Below are positions 14,865 through 22,720 of a DNA stretch of 24,480 nt, in pieces. The translations under genes and the position numbers were made by a program. Below the pieces are notes generated by a model. The model made no database searches. It was not told where the DNA came from and worked only from the letters and a program-made list of their open reading frames with translations. Every line of letters begins with the position of its first letter. Position 1 is the stretch's first letter. Origin of the DNA: CAZQHK01 sp964593455 (GTDB lineage: Bacteria > Muiribacteriota > CAYSPT01); contig CAZQHK010000052.1 in assembly GCA_964593455.1 (NCBI GenBank), positions 1 through 24,480 on the forward strand, in the 5' to 3' direction.

Positions 14865-15947
14865 ATGTCAGTGATCTCGATGAAAAATCTGTTGGAAGCT
14901 GGAGTACATTTTGGGCATCAAACCCGTCGGTGGGACCCGAAGATGGCGAAGTACATCTTCGCCGAGAGAAACGGAATCTATATTATCGACCTGCAGAAGA
15001 CGGTCAGGAAGGTCGAGGAAGCCTACACGTTTCTTCGGGATCTGGTTACCGCCGGAGGGACTATTATTTTCGTAGGTACCAAGAAACAAGCCCAGGAGAC
15101 GGTCAAAAGCGAGGCTGAGCGTTGCGGCATGTATTACGTGAATCAACGCTGGCTGGGGGGCTTGCTAACCAATTTTGTTACTATCAAGAAACGTATCCAG
15201 AGGCTTAATAACCTGGAGAAGATGGAAATTGACGGGAGTTTCGAAAACCTTTCCAAAAAAGAAATTGGTTTGCTCAGAAAAGAACGTATGAAACTGGATA
15301 AGTACCTATCGGGAATCAAAGACATGAAACGGGTCCCTAATGCCATGTTCGTAGTTGATTCCAAAAAAGAATTAATTGCCGTTCGCGAGGCCAGGAAACT
15401 GGGCATACCGGTTATAGGTATTGTGGATACGAACTGTGATCCGGATGATGTTGACTATATTATTCCGGGGAACGACGACGCTATCCGGGCGGTGAAGCTT
15501 ATCTCTATGACCATGGCTAACGCCGTTCTTGAAGGAAAGCAGGAAGCGGAGTTCAAGCTCTCTAAACAGGCTAAGGAAGCTGAAGAAGGCAGCGCCGGTG
15601 AAGAGGCGACCGAAACTGATAACGCCGGAGAAACTGTATCAGAAGATACGGCTGCCGAGGCTGCGGAAGAACCGGCCGCTGAGGAACCGGCTGCCGAGGC
15701 TGCGGAAGAACCGGCCGCTGAGGAACCGGCTGCCGAGACTGCGGAAGAACCGGCCGCTGAGGAACCGGCTGCCGAGGCTGCGGAAGAACCGGCCCCTGAA
15801 GAAGCGGCTGACGGCGAAGAGTCACCCGATGAAAAAACTATCATCGCTACAGAGCCTGCCGTTGATCAAGGCATCTCAGAAACCCCTGAGAGCGAAGAAG
15901 TAACGACTTCGAAAGAAGAAAATGAAAGTGAAAAAGAAGAGGAATAA
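14865..15947 (+). CDS. rpsB: Ribosomal protein S2 with long acidic repeat tail
   Basis: Small-subunit ribosomal protein S2, 360 residues against 230-260 for most bacteria. The conserved fold occupies about residues 1-230: MKNLLEAGVHFGHQTRRWDPKM at the N-terminus, then YIIDLQKT, VGTKKQAQ, YVNQRWLGG and IVDTNCDPD. The remaining 125 residues or so are a low-complexity tail of Glu, Ala and Pro with a 13-residue tandem repeat and a final acidic segment ending EKEEE. The tail is probably disordered, negatively charged and exposed on the ribosome surface. It reads in the same frame as the core and ends just before tsf, so it is a real part of the gene. The start ATG 14865 has a strong GGAGGTGAGG. 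The tail's repeat DNA is richer in G and C than its surroundings. Confidence 0.97.
   Translation: MSVISMKNLLEAGVHFGHQTRRWDPKMAKYIFAERNGIYIIDLQKTVRKVEEAYTFLRDLVTAGGTIIFVGTKKQAQETVKSEAERCGMYYVNQRWLGGLLTNFVTIKKRIQRLNNLEKMEIDGSFENLSKKEIGLLRKERMKLDKYLSGIKDMKRVPNAMFVVDSKKELIAVREARKLGIPVIGIVDTNCDPDDVDYIIPGNDDAIRAVKLISMTMANAVLEGKQEAEFKLSKQAKEAEEGSAGEEATETDNAGETVSEDTAAEAAEEPAAEEPAAEAAEEPAAEEPAAETAEEPAAEEPAAEAAEEPAPEEAADGEESPDEKTIIATEPAVDQGISETPESEEVTTSKEENESEKEEE
15651..15806 (+). repeat. 39-bp tandem repeat inside rpsB (about four copies)
   Basis: Copies start at 15651, 15690, 15729 and 15768. The first two are identical, the third differs by one base (GCT to ACT, Ala to Thr), and the fourth is diverged at its end. 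Each copy encodes 13 residues rich in Glu, Ala and Pro (core EEPAAEEPAAEAA). The near-identity of copies 1-3 points to recent expansion by slippage or unequal crossing over. The unit keeps the frame whatever the copy number. Confidence 0.95.
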
Positions 15948-15974
15948 CCTTTTTATAATTGAGGAGGGTTGACA

Positions 15975-16847
15975 GTGTCGTTCGGGCTTGAACAGATAAA
16001 AGAGCTTCGGGGAAGAACCGGAGCTGGAATAATGGATTGCAAAGAAGCTCTAAAGGAATCAGAAGGAGATGTTGATGGAGCTTGTGAGGTCCTCCGGAAG
16101 AAGGGGCTGGCCAAGGCTGCCAAGAAAAGCGGCCGTGCTGCCACCGAAGGGCTGGTGGCCGGTATTGTTTCGGGAGACGGTAAAAAGGCTGCCATGGTTG
16201 AGGTTAATTGCGAGACGGATTTCGTTGCTCGGACCGACCAGTTTCAGGCTTTTTTAAAAGAACTGTCAAAGCACGTGCTCGAAAGTTCTCCGGCTGATAT
16301 AGAAGCTTTGAAAACATCTCAGCTGGGTGGTAAATCAGTACAGGAAAAGCTGACGGACCTGGTGGCCAGGTTAGGAGAAAACATGGCCCTCGGACGGTTT
16401 GCTGTTTTGAGCCTTGAAGGTCCAGGCCAGGTGGGACATTATGTGCATGCCGGAAACAAGATAGGTGTGTTGGCGGCTGTTGAAGCGGAAAATGATGAGA
16501 TATCTGCCAACCCGGTGTTCCAGCAAGTGGTCAAGGATGTTTGCCTGCAGGTTTGTGCGTCGGTTCCAGAGTGTCTGACTAGAGAAGAAGTTCCGGCAGA
16601 TTTGCTCGATACCGAAAGACGAGTTCTGAAAGAACAGGCTCTCAGTACCGGGAAACCGGAAAAAATCGTCGAAAAAATCGTCGAGGGCAGACTCAAAAAA
16701 TATTATAAGCAGATTGTCTTGCTTGAACAGGTATTCATCAAGGATACCGATATTATTGTTGACCGTTATCTGGCACAAAAGGTTTCCGAATTGGGAGGAA
16801 AAATTTCAATTAAGGGCTTTGCCCGTATTGCCGTTGGCGAAGCCTGA
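15975..16847 (+). CDS. tsf: Elongation factor Ts
   Basis: Guanine-nucleotide exchange factor that regenerates EF-Tu-GTP, 290 residues. The N-terminal UBA-like domain (IKELRGRTGAGIMDCKEAL) is followed by the hallmark VNCETDFVART near residue 75, then the two dimerisation and coiled-coil regions, ending with an IKGFARIAVGE tail. GTG 15975 is chosen because GAGGAGG lies seven bases upstream; an in-frame TTG at 15969 would be only one base from that site. The 27 bp between rpsB and tsf are A/T-rich with no convincing attenuator, so the pair is probably expressed together as in other bacteria. Confidence 0.96.
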   Translation: MSFGLEQIKELRGRTGAGIMDCKEALKESEGDVDGACEVLRKKGLAKAAKKSGRAATEGLVAGIVSGDGKKAAMVEVNCETDFVARTDQFQAFLKELSKHVLESSPADIEALKTSQLGGKSVQEKLTDLVARLGENMALGRFAVLSLEGPGQVGHYVHAGNKIGVLAAVEAENDEISANPVFQQVVKDVCLQVCASVPECLTREEVPADLLDTERRVLKEQALSTGKPEKIVEKIVEGRLKKYYKQIVLLEQVFIKDTDIIVDRYLAQKVSELGGKISIKGFARIAVGEA

Positions 16848-16861
16848 GGCAGGATTACGGC

Positions 16862-17599
16862 ATGAAACAACCTCATTTTAAGCGGGTCCTTTTGAAGCTG
16901 AGTGGAGAGGTCCTGCAGGGAGACCAGGGGTTCGGAGTTAGTGGTAAAGCTCTTGCCACCATTGCCGCTGAGATAGCGCAGGTGGTTGATAACGGTGTTG
17001 AGATGGCAATCGTGGTCGGTGGGGGTAATATCCTGCGGGGAGCCAATCCCGGCGACCTTTCTATTGAGCGCACCCGGGCCGACTCTGTGGGGATGCTTGG
17101 CACTATTATCAATGGGCTTCTTCTGCGTGAAGAACTGGAAAACCTCGGTCAACAGGCTTTAGTGCTGTCCGCACTTGCTGTGGAGCGGTTGGTGGAACCT
17201 TTTAACCGGGATAAAGCTCTTCAACATATGAAAGCAGGAACCACACTTATTCTCACAGCGGGAACCGGTTTACCCTTTGTCTCCACCGACACTGCGGCGG
17301 CGATACGTGCTTTGGAACTGGGTGTGGATGTTCTTCTTAAGGGAACTAAAGTTGACGGAGTGTATGATCGAGATCCCATGCTTCATCCCGATGCACAACG
17401 CTTTGATGTTATTTCATATAATGAAGTTATCTCCAGGAAACTTGCGTTTATGGATGTCGAATCGATCTCATTATGCAGCCGGATGGACCTTCCTGTCTTT
17501 GTGTTCAGGATTACGGACAAGGGCAGCATATACCGTGCGGTTACCGGAAAGGCTGACGGCACGATGGTCAAAGCATCTAGTTCAACGTCTGCAGGATAA
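16862..17599 (+). CDS. pyrH: Uridylate kinase (UMP kinase)
   Basis: Hexameric bacterial UMP kinase of the amino-acid-kinase fold, 245 residues, which phosphorylates UMP to UDP in pyrimidine synthesis. The nucleotide-binding LLKLSGEVLQG is at the N-terminus, followed by VVGGGNILRG (phosphate-binding glycines) and ADSVGMLGTIINGL. TGLPFVSTDTAAAIRALELG and LLKGTKVDGVYDRDP form the C-terminal acceptor and ATP regions. It starts at ATG 16862, with GGCAGGAT upstream, 14 bp after tsf. Its place between tsf and frr is the standard bacterial order. Confidence 0.97.
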   Translation: MKQPHFKRVLLKLSGEVLQGDQGFGVSGKALATIAAEIAQVVDNGVEMAIVVGGGNILRGANPGDLSIERTRADSVGMLGTIINGLLLREELENLGQQALVLSALAVERLVEPFNRDKALQHMKAGTTLILTAGTGLPFVSTDTAAAIRALELGVDVLLKGTKVDGVYDRDPMLHPDAQRFDVISYNEVISRKLAFMDVESISLCSRMDLPVFVFRITDKGSIYRAVTGKADGTMVKASSSTSAG

Positions 17600-17633
17600 G
17601 ATAAAGCAAGAAGATTTAGGAAGGAATAGACAA

Positions 17634-18191
17634 ATGCTTGAGGAAGTATATCAGGAGACCAACGAAAGGATGGACAAGACGGTCCGTGTTCTGGCCGAGG
17701 ATTTTGCCGGGCTTCGTACCGGCCGGGCTTCAGCCGGGCTCGTCAAGAACATCCAGGTTGAATATTATGGCACTCCGACCCCACTTCAACAACTTGCCAC
17801 TATATCGATTCCGGAACCAAGGCAGATACTCATCAAACCATTTGATATCAATTCGACAAAGGATGTTGAGAAAGCCATCATGACGTCAGACTTGGGCGTG
17901 ATGCCAGCGGTAGACGGAAAGTTCATCCGCCTCAATCTTCCCCCGCTTACCGATGAGCGTCGACGGGATCTGGTAAAAATAGCCAAACGTAAAGGGGAAG
18001 AAGCTAAAATTGCCTTGAGAAATGTTCGGCGGGATGCAAATGACATGATAGACGAACTGGAAAACGAAAAAGAGATATCAGAAGATCTGTCTCATCGGGC
18101 GAAAGACAAAATCCAGAATTTCATCGATGAGCACGTGAAACGTGTTGACAAACATATTGAACAGAAGGAAAGGGAGATTCTGGAAACCTGA
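17634..18191 (+). CDS. frr: Ribosome recycling factor
   Basis: 185 residues, exactly the usual size. With EF-G it splits post-termination ribosomes. Domain I helices (MDKTVRVLAEDFAGLRTGRASAGLV) and the conserved YYGTPTPLQQLATI hinge are present, then LNLPPLTDERRRDLVKIAKRKGEEAKIALRNVRRDAND, the family signature, and a long C-terminal helix. ATG 17634 is chosen for its AGGAAGGA eight bases upstream. The frame is open far back into pyrH, but that extension is antiparallel to nothing known and overlaps a conserved gene. uppS follows after two bases. Confidence 0.97.
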   Translation: MLEEVYQETNERMDKTVRVLAEDFAGLRTGRASAGLVKNIQVEYYGTPTPLQQLATISIPEPRQILIKPFDINSTKDVEKAIMTSDLGVMPAVDGKFIRLNLPPLTDERRRDLVKIAKRKGEEAKIALRNVRRDANDMIDELENEKEISEDLSHRAKDKIQNFIDEHVKRVDKHIEQKEREILET

Positions 18192-18193
18192 CG

Positions 18194-18919
18194 ATGTCAG
18201 AAGATAATCCACGGCATATAGCCATCATTATGGATGGTAATGGCCGCTGGGCCAGGCAAAATAAATTGCCCAGAATTTTGGGGCACCGGGCCGGGGTCAA
18301 GACGGTAAAAAAAATCGTCAGACTATGCGGTGACATCGGTATAAAATATCTTACCATGTTCGCGTTTTCCACGGAGAACTGGGCTCGCCCTGAGAACGAG
18401 GTTTCAGCGCTCATGAAGTTATTGGTCGAGTATCTCAGGAAAGAGTTGGAGGAGCTTCATGAGAATGGTGTCAAATTCACTTTTCTTGGGGATCGAAGCG
18501 GTATTCCTAAATTTGTGTTGCCGGAGCTTGACCGGGTGATAGAGAGAACCGCCGCCAATACGGGGCTAAATCTTCAAATGGCTATAAATTACAGTGGGCG
18601 CCAGGAAATTGTATATGCCGCGCGGGCTATTGCTCATAAAGTGGCTTCAGGTGAACTTGACCCGGATAGCATTGACGATTCGGTTTTCACCCAAAATCTC
18701 CTTATTCCGGAATCTTCAGATCTTGACCTGTTGATCCGTACCAGTGGAGAGAAGAGAATCAGCAACTTTCTACTCTGGCAGATAGCCTACGCAGAACTCG
18801 TGTTTGTTGATAAATTCTGGCCGGATTTCACTGAGTCCGATCTTCATGCGGCCATTGCTGAGTATAAGAATCGAGAGAGACGATTTGGGAGAACAGAAAC
18901 GATCACTGCTCAACAGTAA
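18194..18919 (+). CDS. uppS: Undecaprenyl diphosphate synthase (cis-isoprenyl transferase)
   Basis: Cytosolic, membrane-associated prenyltransferase of 241 residues that builds the C55 lipid carrier for peptidoglycan and other envelope polymers. The catalytic Asp14 lies in IIMDGNGRWA. FAFSTENWARP is the second conserved block, and RTSGEKRISNFLLWQIAYAEL the C-terminal signature with substrate-binding arginines. The start ATG 18194 is two bases after the frr stop, so it is translationally coupled. cdsA probably starts within its 3' end. Confidence 0.97.
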   Translation: MSEDNPRHIAIIMDGNGRWARQNKLPRILGHRAGVKTVKKIVRLCGDIGIKYLTMFAFSTENWARPENEVSALMKLLVEYLRKELEELHENGVKFTFLGDRSGIPKFVLPELDRVIERTAANTGLNLQMAINYSGRQEIVYAARAIAHKVASGELDPDSIDDSVFTQNLLIPESSDLDLLIRTSGEKRISNFLLWQIAYAELVFVDKFWPDFTESDLHAAIAEYKNRERRFGRTETITAQQ

Positions 18920-19796
18920 CTTGCCGGTACGTGTTTTAGGAGCGTTGCTATATGCCGGCTGCTGGCTTGGCGCGGTGTATTTTGGGATCACGGTTTTTAC
19001 TGTTTTTATTGCTGTTACCGTAATAATAATGGCTTTGGAATTCAGGGGAATGATGTCGAACCGTGAGTTTGATGTGGGAATAATTTTTCTTCCTCTTTGT
19101 GCGGCGGCTTATCCCGTGTTGATCTGGATCAATCATGGAGTCATTCTTTCGTTTCCGTATGGACTTGACAGAACTGAACGTGTCTTTGCGTTGGGGGTGG
19201 GTATTGTCATTCTCTACTTTGCCCGGGCTATACTGCGGGTCGATAAAGAGAATGCTTTTGAAGAGGCGGTTATGGGAATTGCCGGGTCAGCGTATCTTGG
19301 GTTGACTGTAGCCCATTTGATGTTATTGAGAATTAGAGAAGGCGGAACGGGATTCATACTGATGCTTTTGGGAGCCCTGTGGATGACAGATACCCTCGCT
19401 TATATAATTGGAATCCTTTTTGGCCGTCACCGGCTGGCCCCGGCAATCAGTCCCAAGAAGTCGGTTGAAGGGGCTCTGGCGGGTTTAGCCGGTGGTGTTA
19501 TCGGCTCAGTCTTAGTCTGGTATACTATGATGCGTTATTGCCCCACCCTGGTAGGTACGTGTCTCTCCGGAACGACCTTATGGGGGCCCGTGCTAATAGG
19601 AGTTGGAGTGAGTATCGTTGGGCAGGTTGGAGACCTGGCAGAGTCATTGATGAAGCGATGGGGTAAGGTAAAAGATTCAGGTACCTTGATTCCCGGACAC
19701 GGGGGAATTCTTGATAGGATGGATTCAGTTCTCTTTGCCGGACCGTTTATGTATTATTGCATTCGGTTCCTGGATTCAAATATAGTTGTGCTTTGA
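18885..19796 (+). CDS. cdsA: Phosphatidate cytidylyltransferase
   Basis: Integral membrane enzyme that makes CDP-diacylglycerol from CTP and phosphatidate for phospholipid synthesis. About seven to eight membrane spans are visible. The C-terminal family signature is perfect: S-LMKRWGKVKDSG followed by LIPGHGGILDRMDS. The start is uncertain. TTG 18885 (303 residues, overlapping uppS by 35 bp, with a weak GAGAGA upstream) is given. TTG 18921, just after the uppS stop, gives 291 residues beginning PVRVLGALL, which is closer to the usual family start but has no Shine-Dalgarno. The identity is firm; only the first dozen residues are in doubt. In many bacteria dxr lies between this gene and rseP, but here rseP follows directly after 26 bp. 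Confidence 0.93.
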   Translation: MGEQKRSLLNSNLPVRVLGALLYAGCWLGAVYFGITVFTVFIAVTVIIMALEFRGMMSNREFDVGIIFLPLCAAAYPVLIWINHGVILSFPYGLDRTERVFALGVGIVILYFARAILRVDKENAFEEAVMGIAGSAYLGLTVAHLMLLRIREGGTGFILMLLGALWMTDTLAYIIGILFGRHRLAPAISPKKSVEGALAGLAGGVIGSVLVWYTMMRYCPTLVGTCLSGTTLWGPVLIGVGVSIVGQVGDLAESLMKRWGKVKDSGTLIPGHGGILDRMDSVLFAGPFMYYCIRFLDSNIVVL

Positions 19797-19822
19797 GCCT
19801 GATGGAAGGGATTTGTTAAACT

Positions 19823-21682
19823 GTGCTTACGTTGGTTTCTTTTCTGGTAGCTATCGGTATTATTGCGATGGTGCACGAACTGGGGCACTACATGATGGCC
19901 AAGAAGATGGGAGTGGGGGTCAAAGAATTTTCCATTGGTTTTGGTCCTAAACTGTGGGCGTGCAAGAGGGAAGAAACTGAGTACAGCATCAGGTTGTTAC
20001 CCATTGCAGGCTTTGTCGACCTGGTTGGTATGGACCCCAATGAAGAAGTTGAACAAAAGGATCTTGGTTTCAATGCCAAACCAGCTTCGGCGCGGATGGC
20101 CGTCCTGGTTACCGGAGCTCTGATGAATATCGTGCTGGCCGCGGCTACGTTCTGGTTCGTGCTATTTTTCCGGGGAGTTGAGCAGCCTGTTCCGCCGGTG
20201 GTCTCGGTAGCTCTTCGCGGCAAACCGGCAGCCGAAGCCGGCATTAAAGCCGGAGATAGAATTGTGGCCATCAATGGCAAGAAAATAGATGACTGGTTCG
20301 AGATGAGGACCACCATCGCGCTGCATCCTGAACGCCCGGTTGAGCTCAATGTAGAGCGCAATGGCAGCACATTCTCCACGCAGGTTACACCAATTGTTAC
20401 GGAGACCCACAACTTTGGCAGGATATATATTTACCCCAATCGGCATTTTCCTCAAATAGGAGATGTGCTTGAGGACACACCGGCAGAAAAGGCCGGGATC
20501 AAATCGGGAGATATTATTGTCTCTGTGGCCGGTAAAGAAATAGACGACTGGCGAGAAATGCAGGGAGTTATCAGGAAAAGTATTGGCCAGTCGGTGGAAA
20601 TGACAGTTTTGCGGGATTCAAATTTAATACCACTGAATGTGACTCCCGAACCAATGAAACAGCCACCCCCGGGGTGGTTTGGGAAATTCCTCTCCCGTTT
20701 TCCTGGAAAGAAACCATCAGAACAGGTAGGAGTTATCGGGATTCTTTGCAATTTTTTTCCCCCGGTTGTTGAAGATGTAAAAAAAGAGAGCGCGGCTGGG
20801 AAAGCCGGTTTGATTCCTGGCGACAGGTTTAAAACTGTAGTTTCCCTACCGGTACAGTCTCTGAACGATGTTTTTGCTATTTGTAAAAAGAACCATGACA
20901 AAAAAATTCCGGCTGTTATTGAGCGTGATGGGGCAACCATTGAAATTATAATCGATCTCTCAGTTGATAAAGAGATCGGTTTGCTCCTTGATCCTCCGGT
21001 CGTTGGGGAGATTGCCATCGGTTCCCCGGCGGATAAAGCCGGACTGAGAAGTGATGCCTGGATTTTTAAAGCCAATGGTAAACCAATTTTCTCGTTTACC
21101 GGTTTAACTAACGTGCTTTCTTCGACTTCACCCGGTCCGGTCGAGATTGAGTACAAACTTGACGGAATTGGAAACAGGACCATAACGATGGATTTACCTC
21201 CTCGTCCCTGGAAAAATGGCAGCGCTCGGCATGCTCTCGGTATCTATGCTCCGGGAGAAACGGTTTTAATACCGTTGAATTTCAGTTCTTCTTTTGTTAA
21301 AAGTATGGAAAAAACATGGGATACTGCTACCGGCATGGTTTACAGCCTTTATCTTTTATTTTCCGGTAAAATACGGGGTGGTGTCAAGAATGTCATGGGT
21401 CCCATCGGCATCGCTAATATTACAGGAAAATATGCTCGGAGCGGAATATGGGTATTGATTAATTGGGTCGCGTTATTGTCTACTTATATTGGCCTTTTTA
21501 ACCTGATGCCCTTTCCCGCACTCGACGGAGGCCGTTTGGCTTTTATTTTTTTTGAGGCAGCCATTGGCCGCAGAATAAATGCTAGAGTGGAGGAAACTAT
21601 CCACACCACCGGTCTTTTACTGTTGCTGTGCTTAATACTACTTGTGTCGTATTTTGACATTTTACGCTGGCTTGGTTTTTAA
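19823..21682 (+). CDS. rseP: RseP-type site-2 zinc metalloprotease with four PDZ-like domains
   Basis: Intramembrane zinc protease of family M50, 619 residues against about 450 for E. coli RseP. The zinc motif HELGH is at residues 18-22 in the first membrane helix. The third zinc ligand region is NLMPFPALDGGR (Asp568). Between them lie PDZ domains at about 115-192 and 205-275 (each with a clear AG-IK-GD-I-V motif), a degenerate one at about 300-382 (KAGLIPGDRF), and a fourth at about 383-460 (SPADKAGLRSDAWI). E. coli RseP has two, which filter substrates in the periplasm. RseP cleaves anti-sigma factors and leftover signal peptides; the substrate here is unknown. The start GTG 19823 is the first possible after an in-frame stop; GGAAGGG is 12 bases upstream, which is a long spacing. 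The next gene follows after 12 bp. Confidence 0.93.
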   Translation: MLTLVSFLVAIGIIAMVHELGHYMMAKKMGVGVKEFSIGFGPKLWACKREETEYSIRLLPIAGFVDLVGMDPNEEVEQKDLGFNAKPASARMAVLVTGALMNIVLAAATFWFVLFFRGVEQPVPPVVSVALRGKPAAEAGIKAGDRIVAINGKKIDDWFEMRTTIALHPERPVELNVERNGSTFSTQVTPIVTETHNFGRIYIYPNRHFPQIGDVLEDTPAEKAGIKSGDIIVSVAGKEIDDWREMQGVIRKSIGQSVEMTVLRDSNLIPLNVTPEPMKQPPPGWFGKFLSRFPGKKPSEQVGVIGILCNFFPPVVEDVKKESAAGKAGLIPGDRFKTVVSLPVQSLNDVFAICKKNHDKKIPAVIERDGATIEIIIDLSVDKEIGLLLDPPVVGEIAIGSPADKAGLRSDAWIFKANGKPIFSFTGLTNVLSSTSPGPVEIEYKLDGIGNRTITMDLPPRPWKNGSARHALGIYAPGETVLIPLNFSSSFVKSMEKTWDTATGMVYSLYLLFSGKIRGGVKNVMGPIGIANITGKYARSGIWVLINWVALLSTYIGLFNLMPFPALDGGRLAFIFFEAAIGRRINARVEETIHTTGLLLLLCLILLVSYFDILRWLGF

Positions 21683-21694
21683 GAGGAGGTAACT

Positions 21695-22642
21695 ATGCGC
21701 CTCAAAGTTATAGTCAATCCGTTTGCCGGACAAGGGCGTGCGAGACAAGCGGTGATGATCATCAAGCGTTTCCTGTATAAAACAGACATTGAATTTGATC
21801 TGGAAGAAACAAAGCGTGTGGGAGAAGCTGTATCCATGGCTGCGATGGCGGAACAGGAAGGCTTTGATACTGTGGCTGTTGCCGGCGGGGACGGCACCGT
21901 TGCCGAGGTCGTAAAGGGATTAAAAAATTCTCGTCTGGGACTGATAATTCTCCCCTTGGGAACTACCAATGCTTTTGCTTCTTCTGTTGGTTTGGTTGAC
22001 AATTATGTGAAGATTCTAGACGATCTGAAAACAACTACCGTGGTTGAGCATATTGATCTGGGGATCGTGAAGAAGATCAAAGATCCCAAGGCAAAAAACG
22101 AACTGCCTGGTGCTCTCCAGGAAAGTTTGAGCCTCATGTATGCAGGAGCCGGTCCTGAAGTGTTTTTTAAACAGAAGGAAAGCAAACCGGGTGCAAAACA
22201 GACTGATGACTTAAAAACTTACTTTGATATCGGGTCAAGTATGATCATGGGCCGAATGCCGGTTTTCTCCGCTACATTAACGGATGCCGAAGGTAACGAA
22301 AATACTTTTTCGGGAAATGTAGTTATAGTGAGCAATACACCTATTCACGGCGGTGTTTTGTCTCTAACCCCGGAAGCCGATGCTACAGATGGGTTACTCG
22401 ACGTCGTTATTTTCAAGAAAAGTGGTTTTGTCGACACGGTGAAAGCAATGATTCCTCTCTTCAAAGGGGAAGTGAAAGATGGAGAATTGGGTTTCACGTG
22501 TCGCAAAGCTACTCGAGTTGAAATACGGATAGAGGAGGGAGGATTCGAAGAGAAACTTTTCATTGACGGGACTCCTGTATTCAAGTTTCCGGTGGAGATT
22601 GAATGTCTCGCCGGCCAGGTATCTTTGCTCAAGATGACGTGA
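21695..22642 (+). CDS. Diacylglycerol kinase-like lipid kinase (DagK/YegS family)
   Basis: Cytosolic lipid kinase of 315 residues. The N-terminal VIVNPFAGQGRA and the nucleotide-binding GGDGTVAEVV (from residue 64) followed by LPLGTTNAFA are the catalytic-domain signatures of the DAGK family. The C-terminal half has the beta-sandwich features (GGVLSLTPEADATDGLLDVVI) and ends with LFIDGTPVFKFPVEI. Members phosphorylate diacylglycerol, phosphatidylglycerol or related lipids; the actual substrate is not visible. Its position after cdsA and rseP suggests a role in recycling diacylglycerol into phosphatidate, the CdsA substrate (inference). It starts at ATG 21695, with a very strong GAGGAGGT seven bases upstream. 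Confidence 0.92.
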   Translation: MRLKVIVNPFAGQGRARQAVMIIKRFLYKTDIEFDLEETKRVGEAVSMAAMAEQEGFDTVAVAGGDGTVAEVVKGLKNSRLGLIILPLGTTNAFASSVGLVDNYVKILDDLKTTTVVEHIDLGIVKKIKDPKAKNELPGALQESLSLMYAGAGPEVFFKQKESKPGAKQTDDLKTYFDIGSSMIMGRMPVFSATLTDAEGNENTFSGNVVIVSNTPIHGGVLSLTPEADATDGLLDVVIFKKSGFVDTVKAMIPLFKGEVKDGELGFTCRKATRVEIRIEEGGFEEKLFIDGTPVFKFPVEIECLAGQVSLLKMT

Positions 22643-22653
22643 AAATGGCTTTC

Positions 22654-22683
22654 TTGACACAAAATTGTGTCACATGATACAAT
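22654..22683 (+). promoter_or_regulatory. Sigma70-type promoter for the exported protein
   Basis: Consensus TTGACA (22654-22659), 18-base spacer, TACAAT (22678-22683). The predicted start, near 22690, leaves a leader of about 30 bases with AAAGGAGTGG. The -35 box lies within a perfect dyad, which suggests repressor control. Confidence 0.75.
22655..22672. promoter_or_regulatory. Operator-like palindrome overlapping the -35 box
   Basis: TGACACAA-AA-TTGTGTCA: two perfect 8-base arms around a 2-base centre. It covers five of the six -35 bases and part of the spacer, a position where a bound dimeric repressor would block RNA polymerase. It is not followed by T, so it is not a terminator for the lipid kinase. 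The regulator is not identifiable from the site alone. Confidence 0.55.
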
Positions 22684-22720
22684 ACGCATAGTGTAGTGTA
22701 GGGAAAGGAGTGGTTACGTA

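Noticed and set aside
15651..15806. CRISPR-like array
   Set aside because: The copies are directly joined with no spacers, keep an open coding frame, and lie inside rpsB.
15455..15844. Ser/Ala-rich open frame on the minus strand across the rpsB repeat
   Set aside because: It is a by-product of the 39-bp repeat read backwards; no start signal or family support.
17277..17633. Longer N-terminus for ribosome recycling factor
   Set aside because: The frame is open through pyrH only by chance. ATG 17634 has a good ribosome binding site and gives the standard 185 residues.
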